This document shows, piece after piece, positions 22,797-29,017 of a stretch of 29,017 bases of DNA (within the stretch, counting starts at the first letter, position 1; every line of letters begins with the position of its first letter). Source of the stretch: Bacteroidales bacterium UBA1797. Lineage in GTDB: Bacteria > Bacteroidota > Bacteroidia > Bacteroidales > VadinHA17. The position numbers and the translations under genes are program-made. The stretch lies in NCBI GenBank assembly GCA_002319885.1, contig DCFT01000130.1, forward strand, positions 1 to 29,017, read 5' to 3'. A model generated the notes under the pieces. That model saw only the letters and a list, made by a program, of their open reading frames with translations, had not been told where the DNA came from and made no database searches.

Positions 22797-23871
22797 ATTA
22801 ATCATGTTTATAAGTACGATACTTCTCACTTTCTCTTATGTTGCAGCTCAAAATGATTCGGAAACCCGGAGTTACATAAAAACTGTCGAGGTAGGAAGAG
22901 AAACCACTCTGGAAGTATCTAACAAATATGGCACTATTCAGATCACGCCATGGAATAAAGATTCTGCCTATATACGGGCTGAAGTCAAAGCTTTTGCAAA
23001 AGATCGTTCGAAATTAGTGAAGATGTTCGATGGAATAAATGTAAAAATCACTGATACAAAATACCTGGTAAGAGCACAGACGGAATTCACTTCAAATATA
23101 AATATGCTTTTCGAGAGTTTTAAGGGCATGACAAGCAAAATAATTTCATATGACTCTCACGTTGAAATCAATTACTATATCAATATCCCTGATTATATGA
23201 ATCTTAATATTGAAAATAAATACGGGGACGTGTATATGGAGGATAATACAGGAGAATCAAGGATTTCAATTTCCAACGGTTCCTTTAAAGCAAATTCTCT
23301 CGGTAAAAATTCATCAGTTACAATGGTTTTCTGCGATGCTAATATAAATTCAATAACCTCGGGGAACATCGATGCATCTTTTTCAGATCTGTCAATCGGG
23401 GAGACTGAAGATCTGACAATTAATTCCATATCTTCAAAATATGATATAAAAAAAGCCGGAATGATCAGGGGTGAATCACGCAGAGATAAATTCTTCATCG
23501 GTAATATAGGATCTCTTCAGGGCAATGCTTACTTCACCGACTACAGAGTAAATACTATCAGAAAAGAGTTAAACCTCAATACGAAGTATGGAAGTGTAAA
23601 TGCCGATCTGATTGAAAAAGGGTTTGAATCTATTAATATTACCTCTGGCTACTCTGACATATCACTGGTTTTTGATCAGGCATCGTCGTACAATTTTGAT
23701 ATCAGACATCTGAATGCTTTCCTGGTATTGCCTGATAAAAATATTAAAACCGAGCAAAAAGCACTGAATTACGACAAGAAGGAGTATATGACATCCGGCA
23801 CCTTCGGAAGGAATCAGGGAACTGCAAGAGTACGGATCGATGCAACACATGGGAATATTTATATAAAATAA
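22786..23871 (+). CDS. Secreted DUF4097-like (putative adhesin) beta-helix protein
   Basis: A 361-aa exported protein: the signal peptide ends near SYVAAQ (about 21), then repeated short beta motifs of the type NKYGTIQI, ENKYGDVYMEDNTG, SSKYDIKKA, NTKYGSVNADL and THGNIYIK spread along the chain, which is the hallmark of DUF4097-type right-handed or beta-solenoid-like proteins found next to sigma/anti-sigma genes in the Bacteroidota. Role unknown; a surface or periplasmic sensor or adhesin is often guessed. It is translationally coupled with the anti-sigma gene (11-nt overlap), which suggests it belongs to the same signalling unit rather than being only a target. Confidence 0.78.
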   Translation: MSYKLIMFISTILLTFSYVAAQNDSETRSYIKTVEVGRETTLEVSNKYGTIQITPWNKDSAYIRAEVKAFAKDRSKLVKMFDGINVKITDTKYLVRAQTEFTSNINMLFESFKGMTSKIISYDSHVEINYYINIPDYMNLNIENKYGDVYMEDNTGESRISISNGSFKANSLGKNSSVTMVFCDANINSITSGNIDASFSDLSIGETEDLTINSISSKYDIKKAGMIRGESRRDKFFIGNIGSLQGNAYFTDYRVNTIRKELNLNTKYGSVNADLIEKGFESINITSGYSDISLVFDQASSYNFDIRHLNAFLVLPDKNIKTEQKALNYDKKEYMTSGTFGRNQGTARVRIDATHGNIYIK

Positions 23872-23929
23872 TTATGACTCCATGCAACCTTGATATTTTT
23901 AGAATGTCCTTTTAAAAAAAATTCAGTAA

Positions 23930-24439
23930 ATGAAAAAACTCTATTTTACACTTTTAGCTTTAATACTAATTTTCCCTTCAGTTAATGGTCAGTATGGCAA
24001 CAGACAGGCAGGTCTGAGGATTGGCTACAGAGGAGGAATCTTTTATCAGCTTACTCACGAAGCTGGAAATGCTCAAATCGGATACAATGCCATGCTCGGG
24101 TTCAGCTACCATGGAATGCAGCTAACCGGTTTGAGAATCGTCTATGAAAAATCGTTAAATACAATCTCACCTGACCTCTTCTTTGCATGGGGTTATGGTG
24201 GCCATGTGGGATTTGGCTATACCGACCGGCTCGACTATACCTATGATCCGGCCGGATACCACAGAGAAAGCTTCAGCCCATTGTTGGGTGTTGACGGATG
24301 GTTGGCTGCTGAATACAGGGTTGAGGATATTCCATTGAATATCAGTTTAAACCTAAAACCTTTCGTTGAATTATCTGTACCTGCATTTTTAAGAGTGATG
24401 CCTTTCGATTTCGCTCTATCAGTTTCATACGTTTTCTAA
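23930..24439 (+). CDS. Small outer-membrane beta-barrel-like protein
   Basis: A 169-aa protein with a signal peptide (MKKLYFTLLALIL...VNGQ, about 21 residues) and beta-rich, glycine/aromatic-rich sequence (LRIGYRGGIFYQLTHE; FFAWGYGGHVGFGYTDRLDY) ending in LSVSYVF, i.e. a C-terminal Phe as in many outer-membrane barrels. No domain recognised beyond a general OmpA-like barrel look. It is 58 nt downstream of the DUF4097-like gene and may be the last member of the sigma-factor cluster. A TATTTTTA sequence upstream (23895-23902) is close to, but not, a -7 box. Confidence 0.68.
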   Translation: MKKLYFTLLALILIFPSVNGQYGNRQAGLRIGYRGGIFYQLTHEAGNAQIGYNAMLGFSYHGMQLTGLRIVYEKSLNTISPDLFFAWGYGGHVGFGYTDRLDYTYDPAGYHRESFSPLLGVDGWLAAEYRVEDIPLNISLNLKPFVELSVPAFLRVMPFDFALSVSYVF

Positions 24440-24520
24440 CTGCTGATATAAAAAGTACTACAGTTTCTGACTCTATTTCTTATTTATTATTTTTTAACGC
24501 AGATGTTGTAAAAGTCCTTT

Positions 24521-24705
24521 TAACCACAAAGAGCTCAAAGACCACCTACGCTAAAGCTTCGGTGGTTGAAAAAGGATAAAAGTACACAAAGTTAAAGCAC
24601 CACCACTTTATTCTGGCGCCTGTGCTAAAAATCCTACAAGGCTATTTCTTAACGTATGAACCTCTCTGTGTTCTTTGTGTTACTTCTTTGTGACCTTTGT
24701 GGTTA
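24521..24705. repeat. CACAAAG-type repeat, copy 4, with terminal inverted repeats
   Basis: Fills most of the 329-nt gap between the convergent small barrel gene and dsbD. TAACCACAAAG (24521-24531) and CTTTGTGGTTA (24695-24705) are perfect 11-bp terminal inverted repeats. Inside are more CAAAG/CTTTGTG units (right-arm heptamers start at 24664, 24673, 24686, 24695) and an imperfect palindrome at 24542-24565 starting CCACC and ending GGTGG. No coding frame and no transposase; size and structure are those of a MITE-like or REP-like element. Confidence 0.75.
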
Positions 24706-24768
24706 ATGGATTTAACTTTTCTGATAGTCCTTTGGTGGATGGGTTCATAAAAAATATTGGCAGATTTA

Positions 24769-26760
24769 TTAATGGGATTTTTGCGAATTAAAGTTTGATA
24801 AGCCTTCATCGAGCCATTTTTTATATTCTTCAATATTCAGATTAGTGGGCATCGGTGTGTTTAAAGCATTTCCCTCAGAATCAGTTATAACATAAAGAGG
24901 CAGGGCATTGGTCTTATATTTTGAGATTTCCAGGTCCTCATATAGTTTTCCGATTGTCTTTTTCTGTTTGCCATCAATGGCTGAGACTATCCATTCATTT
25001 TCAGGCAATTGAGTCCTGTCGTCAACATAAAGTTCAATAATCACAAAATTATTTCTCAGACGGTTAAATATCTCAGGATCTGACCATACTTTAGCATCCA
25101 TTCGTTTACAATTTGCACATGCATGTCCTTTAAAATCAATCAGAACTGGTTTATTCTGCTCCTTTGCACATGCTAGTCCCTGTTTGTAATCGAAATAGCC
25201 ATTCAGACCAACAGGCATTTGAAAGATATCATTGTATTTGGGCTCTGAACAAATCGTGTTACTTTGGTTGGTCTGCATATCCGGGGCAGTCAGTGACCTG
25301 TTTTCCATTATCATTTTTGGCAGGTTAAAATCAGAATTTGACTGAGGAGGAAGGAAAGATGACAAACCATTCAGAGGAGCTCCAAAAAGCCCTGGTATGA
25401 GATAAACCACGAAAGTAAAAACAATTATAACAAGGAAAAGTCTGAAAACCCCGATATGAGGGATATCGCTGTCGTGTGAAAATTTAATTTTCCCAAGAAG
25501 GTACAGACCAAGAAGGAAAAAAATAACGATCCAGATAGAAATAAATAAACTGCGTGAGAGGATTCCCAAAGAGTAAACACTATCAATTGTCATCAGAAAT
25601 TTCATACTGAAGGCTAACATAATAAACCCCAGTACAACTTTTATTGAGTTTAACCACCCGCCCGATTTTGGTATACGACTCATTATTGATGGAAACAGAG
25701 CAAATATTGTAAACGGCAGAGCAAATGCGATTCCGAATCCGATCATTCCTAATGTTGGCCGTAATACATCACCGCTGGCTGCTTCAACAAGAAGAGCACC
25801 AATGATAGGTCCGGTGCATGAGAATGAGACTATTACAGTTGTTAGTCCCATAAAAAATGCTGCAAGTATGCCTCCTTTATCGACTCTGGTATCAGCACCG
25901 GTAACCCAGCTGTTTGGGAGAAGAATCTCAAAAGCACCAAAGAATGATATCGCGAATATTACAAATAATAAAAAGAATATTGTATTTGGTATCCAGTGAG
26001 TGCTCAGAGTATTTGCAAAACCTGCACCCGCACTTGTGAGAGAAACAACAATCCCTAAAGATGAATAGATCAAAACAATAGAAATACCGAAAATAATTGC
26101 CTTGAAAACAGCTTTACCCCGTTCCGCTGTACCCTGTGAAAAGAAGGCTACAGTCATAGGTATCATAGGAAATACACATGGAGTAAGCACACCAGCGAAA
26201 CCCGCCAGGAGTGAAATAAGAAAGAATTTCAAAAGACCTCTGTCGGGTTTAACAGGTTTTGATCCTGCTCCAGTATTTAAGATATTTTTAATAACCTTAT
26301 TCTCAGTCTTATCACCTATTTTTATAGCAAATTCAACATCTTTTGGTGGAGAACAGGTGGCATTATTACAGGCCATAAAATTCACTGAACCTATAACTGT
26401 GAAAGAAGATGAAACAGCCGAAATTTTCTGTCTGAATTCAGCTGTATTACTGAACGTTTTTATCTTAAAACCAAAAGCATCATCAAAAACTTCAAGGGGT
26501 TTTGTAACTTCATATGTTTTTCCGTCAAGTTTATAACCGGATATTGAGTCGTACCTGAAAGATGTAGGGATAGGTCCCCCTGACGGGATATCCATTGAAT
26601 ATATGTGGGAACCTTTATCAATAGTTGCCGTAAAAATCAATTCATACTGATTGTCTCCTCTCTTTTCATAACTGAAATCCCAAGTTACTGGATCATATAT
26701 TTGAGCCGACAGGTGTGAGATAAAAAGTATGAAGGAAATAATAAGCACAAATTTTTTCAT
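24769..26760 (-). CDS. dsbD: Thiol:disulfide interchange protein DsbD
   Basis: Inner-membrane protein that passes electrons from cytosolic thioredoxin to periplasmic thiol proteins. The 663-aa product has a signal peptide (to about 19), an N-terminal DsbD-alpha-like domain (about 20-150) with a CNNATC cysteine pair, a CcdA-like membrane core of about eight helices (about 175-455) with LTPCVFPMIPMTVAFFSQG and FSCTGPIIGALL holding the two core cysteines, and a C-terminal thioredoxin domain with the C-A-N-C active site (Cys548, Cys551). The layout is that of full-length three-domain DsbD. In the Bacteroidota it serves cytochrome c maturation and disulfide isomerisation. It is flanked on both sides by repeat-filled gaps; no standard promoter box was seen. 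Confidence 0.95.
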   Translation of the reverse strand: MKKFVLIISFILFISHLSAQIYDPVTWDFSYEKRGDNQYELIFTATIDKGSHIYSMDIPSGGPIPTSFRYDSISGYKLDGKTYEVTKPLEVFDDAFGFKIKTFSNTAEFRQKISAVSSSFTVIGSVNFMACNNATCSPPKDVEFAIKIGDKTENKVIKNILNTGAGSKPVKPDRGLLKFFLISLLAGFAGVLTPCVFPMIPMTVAFFSQGTAERGKAVFKAIIFGISIVLIYSSLGIVVSLTSAGAGFANTLSTHWIPNTIFFLLFVIFAISFFGAFEILLPNSWVTGADTRVDKGGILAAFFMGLTTVIVSFSCTGPIIGALLVEAASGDVLRPTLGMIGFGIAFALPFTIFALFPSIMSRIPKSGGWLNSIKVVLGFIMLAFSMKFLMTIDSVYSLGILSRSLFISIWIVIFFLLGLYLLGKIKFSHDSDIPHIGVFRLFLVIIVFTFVVYLIPGLFGAPLNGLSSFLPPQSNSDFNLPKMIMENRSLTAPDMQTNQSNTICSEPKYNDIFQMPVGLNGYFDYKQGLACAKEQNKPVLIDFKGHACANCKRMDAKVWSDPEIFNRLRNNFVIIELYVDDRTQLPENEWIVSAIDGKQKKTIGKLYEDLEISKYKTNALPLYVITDSEGNALNTPMPTNLNIEEYKKWLDEGLSNFNSQKSH

Positions 26761-26791
26761 TATGTTACTGATTTTATTGAGTCACATTTCT

Positions 26792-26942
26792 CTTTGTGTT
26801 ACTTTGTTTTTCCTTTGTGATTCTTTGTAGATAATTTACTTTTTTTTACCACTAAGTAACACAAAGGTTTACACTAAGGTTCACAAAGATAAAAAAAGAA
26901 CTTACACAGAGTTACACAGAGGAAACACAGAGTTACACAGAG
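26792..26942. repeat. CACAAAG/CACAGAG repeat, copy 5, helically phased
   Basis: In the 234-nt gap between RNase G and dsbD. The left part carries the inverted form: CTTTGTN starts at 26792, 26802, 26813 and 26823. The right part carries the direct form: CAC(A/T)AAG at 26850, 26860, 26872, 26882, then CACAGAG at 26905, 26915, 26926, 26936. Steps are 10-12 bp, so all units lie on about the same helix face. A T-run/TTTACC region separates the halves. No gene. Confidence 0.8.
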
Positions 26943-26994
26943 AATATATTGACAATCTTTTATTTTTTTGCCCTGTTCACTGTGCACTGAGTCT

Positions 26995-28554
26995 TTAGTC
27001 CAGATCTATTTCATTATTAAAATGATCATAGAAATGATACTCAAGCATATAGTAAGATGTTACAGCCTGGACTTTAATTCTGACCTTAAATTTAAAATTC
27101 CATTTTCTGTAGATTGGGAACAGACCCTTTGTGAGATAGGATGCAACGAAAGGATGTACATTAAGAATTAATTTCCGTGTTTTAATTTTATCGACAATAA
27201 AAGAGAGGTCTTTCTCGAGTTCATCGGTGAATAATATTGTGGGTTTAGTTTCCCCTGTACCCTGACACGATGGGCATTTCTCGTTAGTAATAATATTCAT
27301 TTCGGGTCTGACCCGTTGCCGTGTTATTTGCATAAGACCAAACTTGGTAAGGGGCAGAATATTATGTTTGGTCCTGTCGTTTGCCATCACATCCTTCACC
27401 TTATCGTAAAGTTGTTGTTTGTTTTCCTGTGATTGCATATCAATAAAATCGACTACAATTATTCCACCCATATCCCTGAGTCTTAATTGTCTGGCGATTT
27501 CTGTTGCGGCTTCCATATTAACTTCAAGGGCATTTGACTCCTGATCATTCCCCGACCTCGATCTGTTACCGCTGTTAACATCAATAACATGAAGTGCTTC
27601 CGTATGTTCAATAATCAGATATGCCCCATGTTTGAAAGAGACAGTCTTTCCAAAGAGTCCTTTTATCTGCTTATTAATACCGAAATAGTCAAATATTGGT
27701 AGCGTTCCCTTGTAAAATTTGACTATTTTTTCTTTTTCCGGGGCAATACCTCTTATGTATGTCCTTATATCTTCAGCCAAAGTAGGCTCATTGATATGAA
27801 TACTGTTGAAGGTAACATTAAGCATGTCTCTGAGGATTGTTGAAGTTCTGTTCATCTCGCCGATGAACAATTTCGGTGCTTTTATCTCCTTCTTAACTGT
27901 GAGAAAGGCAGATTCCCATTTTTGTACAAGTTCCCTAAGCTCTGCATCGAGTACAGCGACTTTTTTACCTTCGGCCACTGTCCGGACTATAACACCGTAA
28001 TTTCGTGGTTTAATACTCTGAACCAGCGATTTAAGACGGTTTTTCTCCTCTATGCTTTCAATTTTTGAGGAGATTGATACCTTATCAGAGTATGGCATTA
28101 AGACAAGGTTCCGCCCGGCCAGCGATATCTCGGAGGCAAGTCGTGGACCTTTTGTTGAAATAGGTTCCTTTGTGATCTGAACAATAACAGTCTGTCCGGT
28201 GACTAAAACATCTGTAATTTTCCCGTCCTTGTCTATGTCAGGTTCAGGTTTGAACTTATGTACCGGTGGAACTTTTCCTTGTTTCTGAAGAGCTGTAAGA
28301 TAATACTTGTGCTGGGTTCTGAATTGAGCACCAAGATCAAGATAATGGAGAAATGCATCTCTTTCATAACCTACATTGATAAAAGCAGCATTAAGTCCGG
28401 GCATAATCTTCTTTACTTTCCCAAGATAAATATCCCCGACAGAAAACTTTACATTACGCTTTTCCTTGTTTAATTCAATTAACTGCTTGTCTTCCAACAA
28501 CGCTAAAGAAACCTCGGAATCACCAACATCAATGATTAAATCCTTGTTTACCAC
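26995..28554 (-). CDS. rng: Ribonuclease G (RNase E/G family)
   Basis: Endoribonuclease of rRNA maturation and mRNA decay. The 519-aa product has an S1-type domain (about 35-145: SVGDIYLGKVKKIMPGLNAAFINVG) with the ~40-residue insertion usual in this phylum, an RNase H-like/DNase I-like catalytic part with the metal-binding Asp325 in VIDVNSGN and Asp369 in VVDFIDM, and a Zn-link C-P-S-C at 427-430. It lacks the long C-terminal scaffold of RNase E. The start is GTG at 28552-28554: an in-frame TAA lies 4 codons upstream (28564-28566) and no ATG fits. It follows the HU/small basic gene pair by 119 nt. Confidence 0.95.
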   Translation of the reverse strand: MVNKDLIIDVGDSEVSLALLEDKQLIELNKEKRNVKFSVGDIYLGKVKKIMPGLNAAFINVGYERDAFLHYLDLGAQFRTQHKYYLTALQKQGKVPPVHKFKPEPDIDKDGKITDVLVTGQTVIVQITKEPISTKGPRLASEISLAGRNLVLMPYSDKVSISSKIESIEEKNRLKSLVQSIKPRNYGVIVRTVAEGKKVAVLDAELRELVQKWESAFLTVKKEIKAPKLFIGEMNRTSTILRDMLNVTFNSIHINEPTLAEDIRTYIRGIAPEKEKIVKFYKGTLPIFDYFGINKQIKGLFGKTVSFKHGAYLIIEHTEALHVIDVNSGNRSRSGNDQESNALEVNMEAATEIARQLRLRDMGGIIVVDFIDMQSQENKQQLYDKVKDVMANDRTKHNILPLTKFGLMQITRQRVRPEMNIITNEKCPSCQGTGETKPTILFTDELEKDLSFIVDKIKTRKLILNVHPFVASYLTKGLFPIYRKWNFKFKVRIKVQAVTSYYMLEYHFYDHFNNEIDLD

Positions 28555-28560
28555 TTCACT

Positions 28561-28580
28561 ATATTAATCTGAGTTAATAT
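28561..28580. other. Perfect 7-bp inverted repeat just upstream of the rng start
   Basis: ATATTAA (28561-28567) and TTAATAT (28574-28580) around a 6-nt spacer, 6 nt before the GTG start of rng. It could be an operator or an mRNA hairpin that covers the start, but it is A+T-rich and could arise by chance. Confidence 0.35.
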
Positions 28581-28610
28581 ATTATCCGCCACATCCGATA
28601 TGCTAATAAA

Positions 28611-28642
28611 TAAACCTAAAGACCATCAGATCCTTAGGTTTA
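28611..28642 (-). terminator. Possible terminator after the small basic protein gene
   Basis: TAAACCTAA (28611-28619) and TTAGGTTTA (28634-28642) form a perfect 9-bp stem with a 14-nt loop, 31 nt beyond the stop of the small gene. On the minus strand TTTATTAGC follows, a weak U-tract. Low G+C in the stem makes it a weak or partial terminator; read-through into rng is possible. Confidence 0.45.
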
Positions 28643-28673
28643 ATATATTTAATGACGACCACTTACTGATCTG

Positions 28674-28763
28674 CTATTTCTTTTTATGTCTGTTCTTCCG
28701 CAAACGTTTTTTACGTTTGTGAGTGGCCATTTTATGTCTTTTTCTTTTTTTACCGCTTGGCAT
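28674..28763 (-). CDS. 29-aa AURKAIP1/COX24-like basic protein
   Basis: A 29-codon gene, too short for usual gene finders, which I translated by hand. It starts MPSGKKRKRHKMATHKRKKR and ends LRKNRHKKK; more than half the residues are Lys, Arg or His. The HKMATHKRKKRLRK core resembles the C-terminal motif of mitochondrial AURKAIP1/COX24 (mS38), and small proteins of this form annotated 'AURKAIP1/COX24 domain-containing' are conserved in the Bacteroidota. A ribosomal or RNA-binding role is likely from composition and the mS38 resemblance, but this is inference. It begins 6 nt after the HU stop codon, so it is cotranscribed with HU, and lies upstream of rng. Confidence 0.82.
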   Translation of the reverse strand: MPSGKKRKRHKMATHKRKKRLRKNRHKKK

Positions 28764-28769
28764 AGAGAA

Positions 28770-29017
28770 TTATTTCTTAACGTGTGATTTAACTTTTGTT
28801 ATAAATGATTTTGCCGGCTTGAAGGCTGGTATGTTGTGAGCAGGAATAATGATTGTCGTATTTTTTGATATATTCCTTGCAGTTTTCTTAGCCCTTTTCT
28901 TAACTATGAAGCTTCCAAAACCTCTGAGATAAACATTACTTCCTTTTACCATAGAATCTTTTACAGTTTCCATTAAGGCTTCAACAGTTTTTTGAACTGT
29001 TACCTTTTCAATACCAG
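28770..29017 (-). CDS. HU/IHF-family DNA-binding protein (N-terminus outside window)
   Basis: Small histone-like dimer that bends DNA. The frame is open to the right edge; 81 complete codons plus two bases of another are visible, reading ...GIEKVTVQKTVEALMETVKD, then KGSNVYLRGFGSFIVKKRAK, ARNISKNTTIIIPAHNIPAF and a basic KPAKSFITKVKSHVKK end. The RGFGSF and the arm motif with N-I-P-A-F-K-P-A-K are diagnostic of the family; the tip N-x-x-x-G usually seen as RNP is here ARNISKN. The first ~10 residues are missing, so an ATG at 28973 is an internal Met, not the start. It is followed after 6 nt by the small basic protein gene. Confidence 0.93.
   Translation of the reverse strand, partial: GIEKVTVQKTVEALMETVKDSMVKGSNVYLRGFGSFIVKKRAKKTARNISKNTTIIIPAHNIPAFKPAKSFITKVKSHVKK

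Noticed and set aside
26102..26536. 144-codon plus-strand frame opposite dsbD
   Set aside because: Shadow of the DsbD signal/core region; no recognisable domain and no promoter.
26850..26942. Possible CRISPR array at the repeated CACAGAG units
   Set aside because: Units are only 7 bp with 3-4 bp spacers, degenerate and with no cas genes; they form a periodic simple repeat, not repeat-spacer architecture.

Overview
The window is an A+T-rich piece of ordinary housekeeping chromosome from a member of the Bacteroidota, most likely a Bacteroidales-like lineage. The assignment rests on four things. The order pdxJ / CBS protein - nadK - DUF6089-type membrane protein - uppS - bamA is a typical Bacteroidota neighbourhood. 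Several genes are preceded by the phylum's promoter signature (TTTG, about 20 nt, TAnnTTTG). Shine-Dalgarno sequences are almost absent. A 29-residue basic AURKAIP1/COX24-like gene sits beside an HU gene. No phage, plasmid, transposase, CRISPR, tRNA or rRNA signal was seen.

Layout. 1-4535 (minus): envelope operon encoding a CBS protein, NAD kinase, two outer-membrane barrel-like proteins, undecaprenyl diphosphate synthase and the N-terminus of BamA (cut by the window edge). 4632-6160 (plus): pdxJ and an alpha/beta hydrolase, meeting head-on, with zero spacing, a minus-strand udk/3'-5' exonuclease pair (6161-7511). 7642-13114 (plus): manA, a MORN-type lipoprotein, engB, prs, rplY, pth and an Hsp15-like S4 protein, i.e. 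sugar phosphate, PRPP and translation/ribosome functions. 13325-16709 (plus): a membrane acyltransferase, an SDR oxidoreductase and a two-domain VOC protein. 16825-18974 (minus): an M19 dipeptidase lipoprotein and a LysE-type exporter. 19155-24439 (plus): an EamA transporter overlapping lnt, then an ECF-like sigma factor, a membrane-anchored probable anti-sigma protein, a DUF4097-like surface protein and a small outer-membrane-like protein, which looks like an envelope-sensing module. 24769-29017 (minus): DsbD, RNase G, the 29-aa basic protein and HU (cut by the window edge).

The least ordinary content is non-coding. Five intergenic gaps (12.55-12.69, 15.49-15.54, 16.73-16.79, 24.52-24.71 and 26.79-26.94 kb) carry a dispersed repeat built from CACAAAG/CACAGAG heptamers spaced about 10-11 bp, roughly one helical turn. 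Arms are often inverted, and three copies hold a different G+C-rich palindrome. In the copy at 15.5 kb, removing a 20-bp palindrome restores a perfect 10-bp register, which argues for insertion of one repeat type into another. Inside pth there is also a perfect 15-bp/4-nt-loop hairpin 75 nt after the start codon. Start codons were moved from the longest open frame in several genes where a promoter box or family alignment contradicts it (CBS protein, pdxJ, udk, pth, SDR, dipeptidase, sigma factor).
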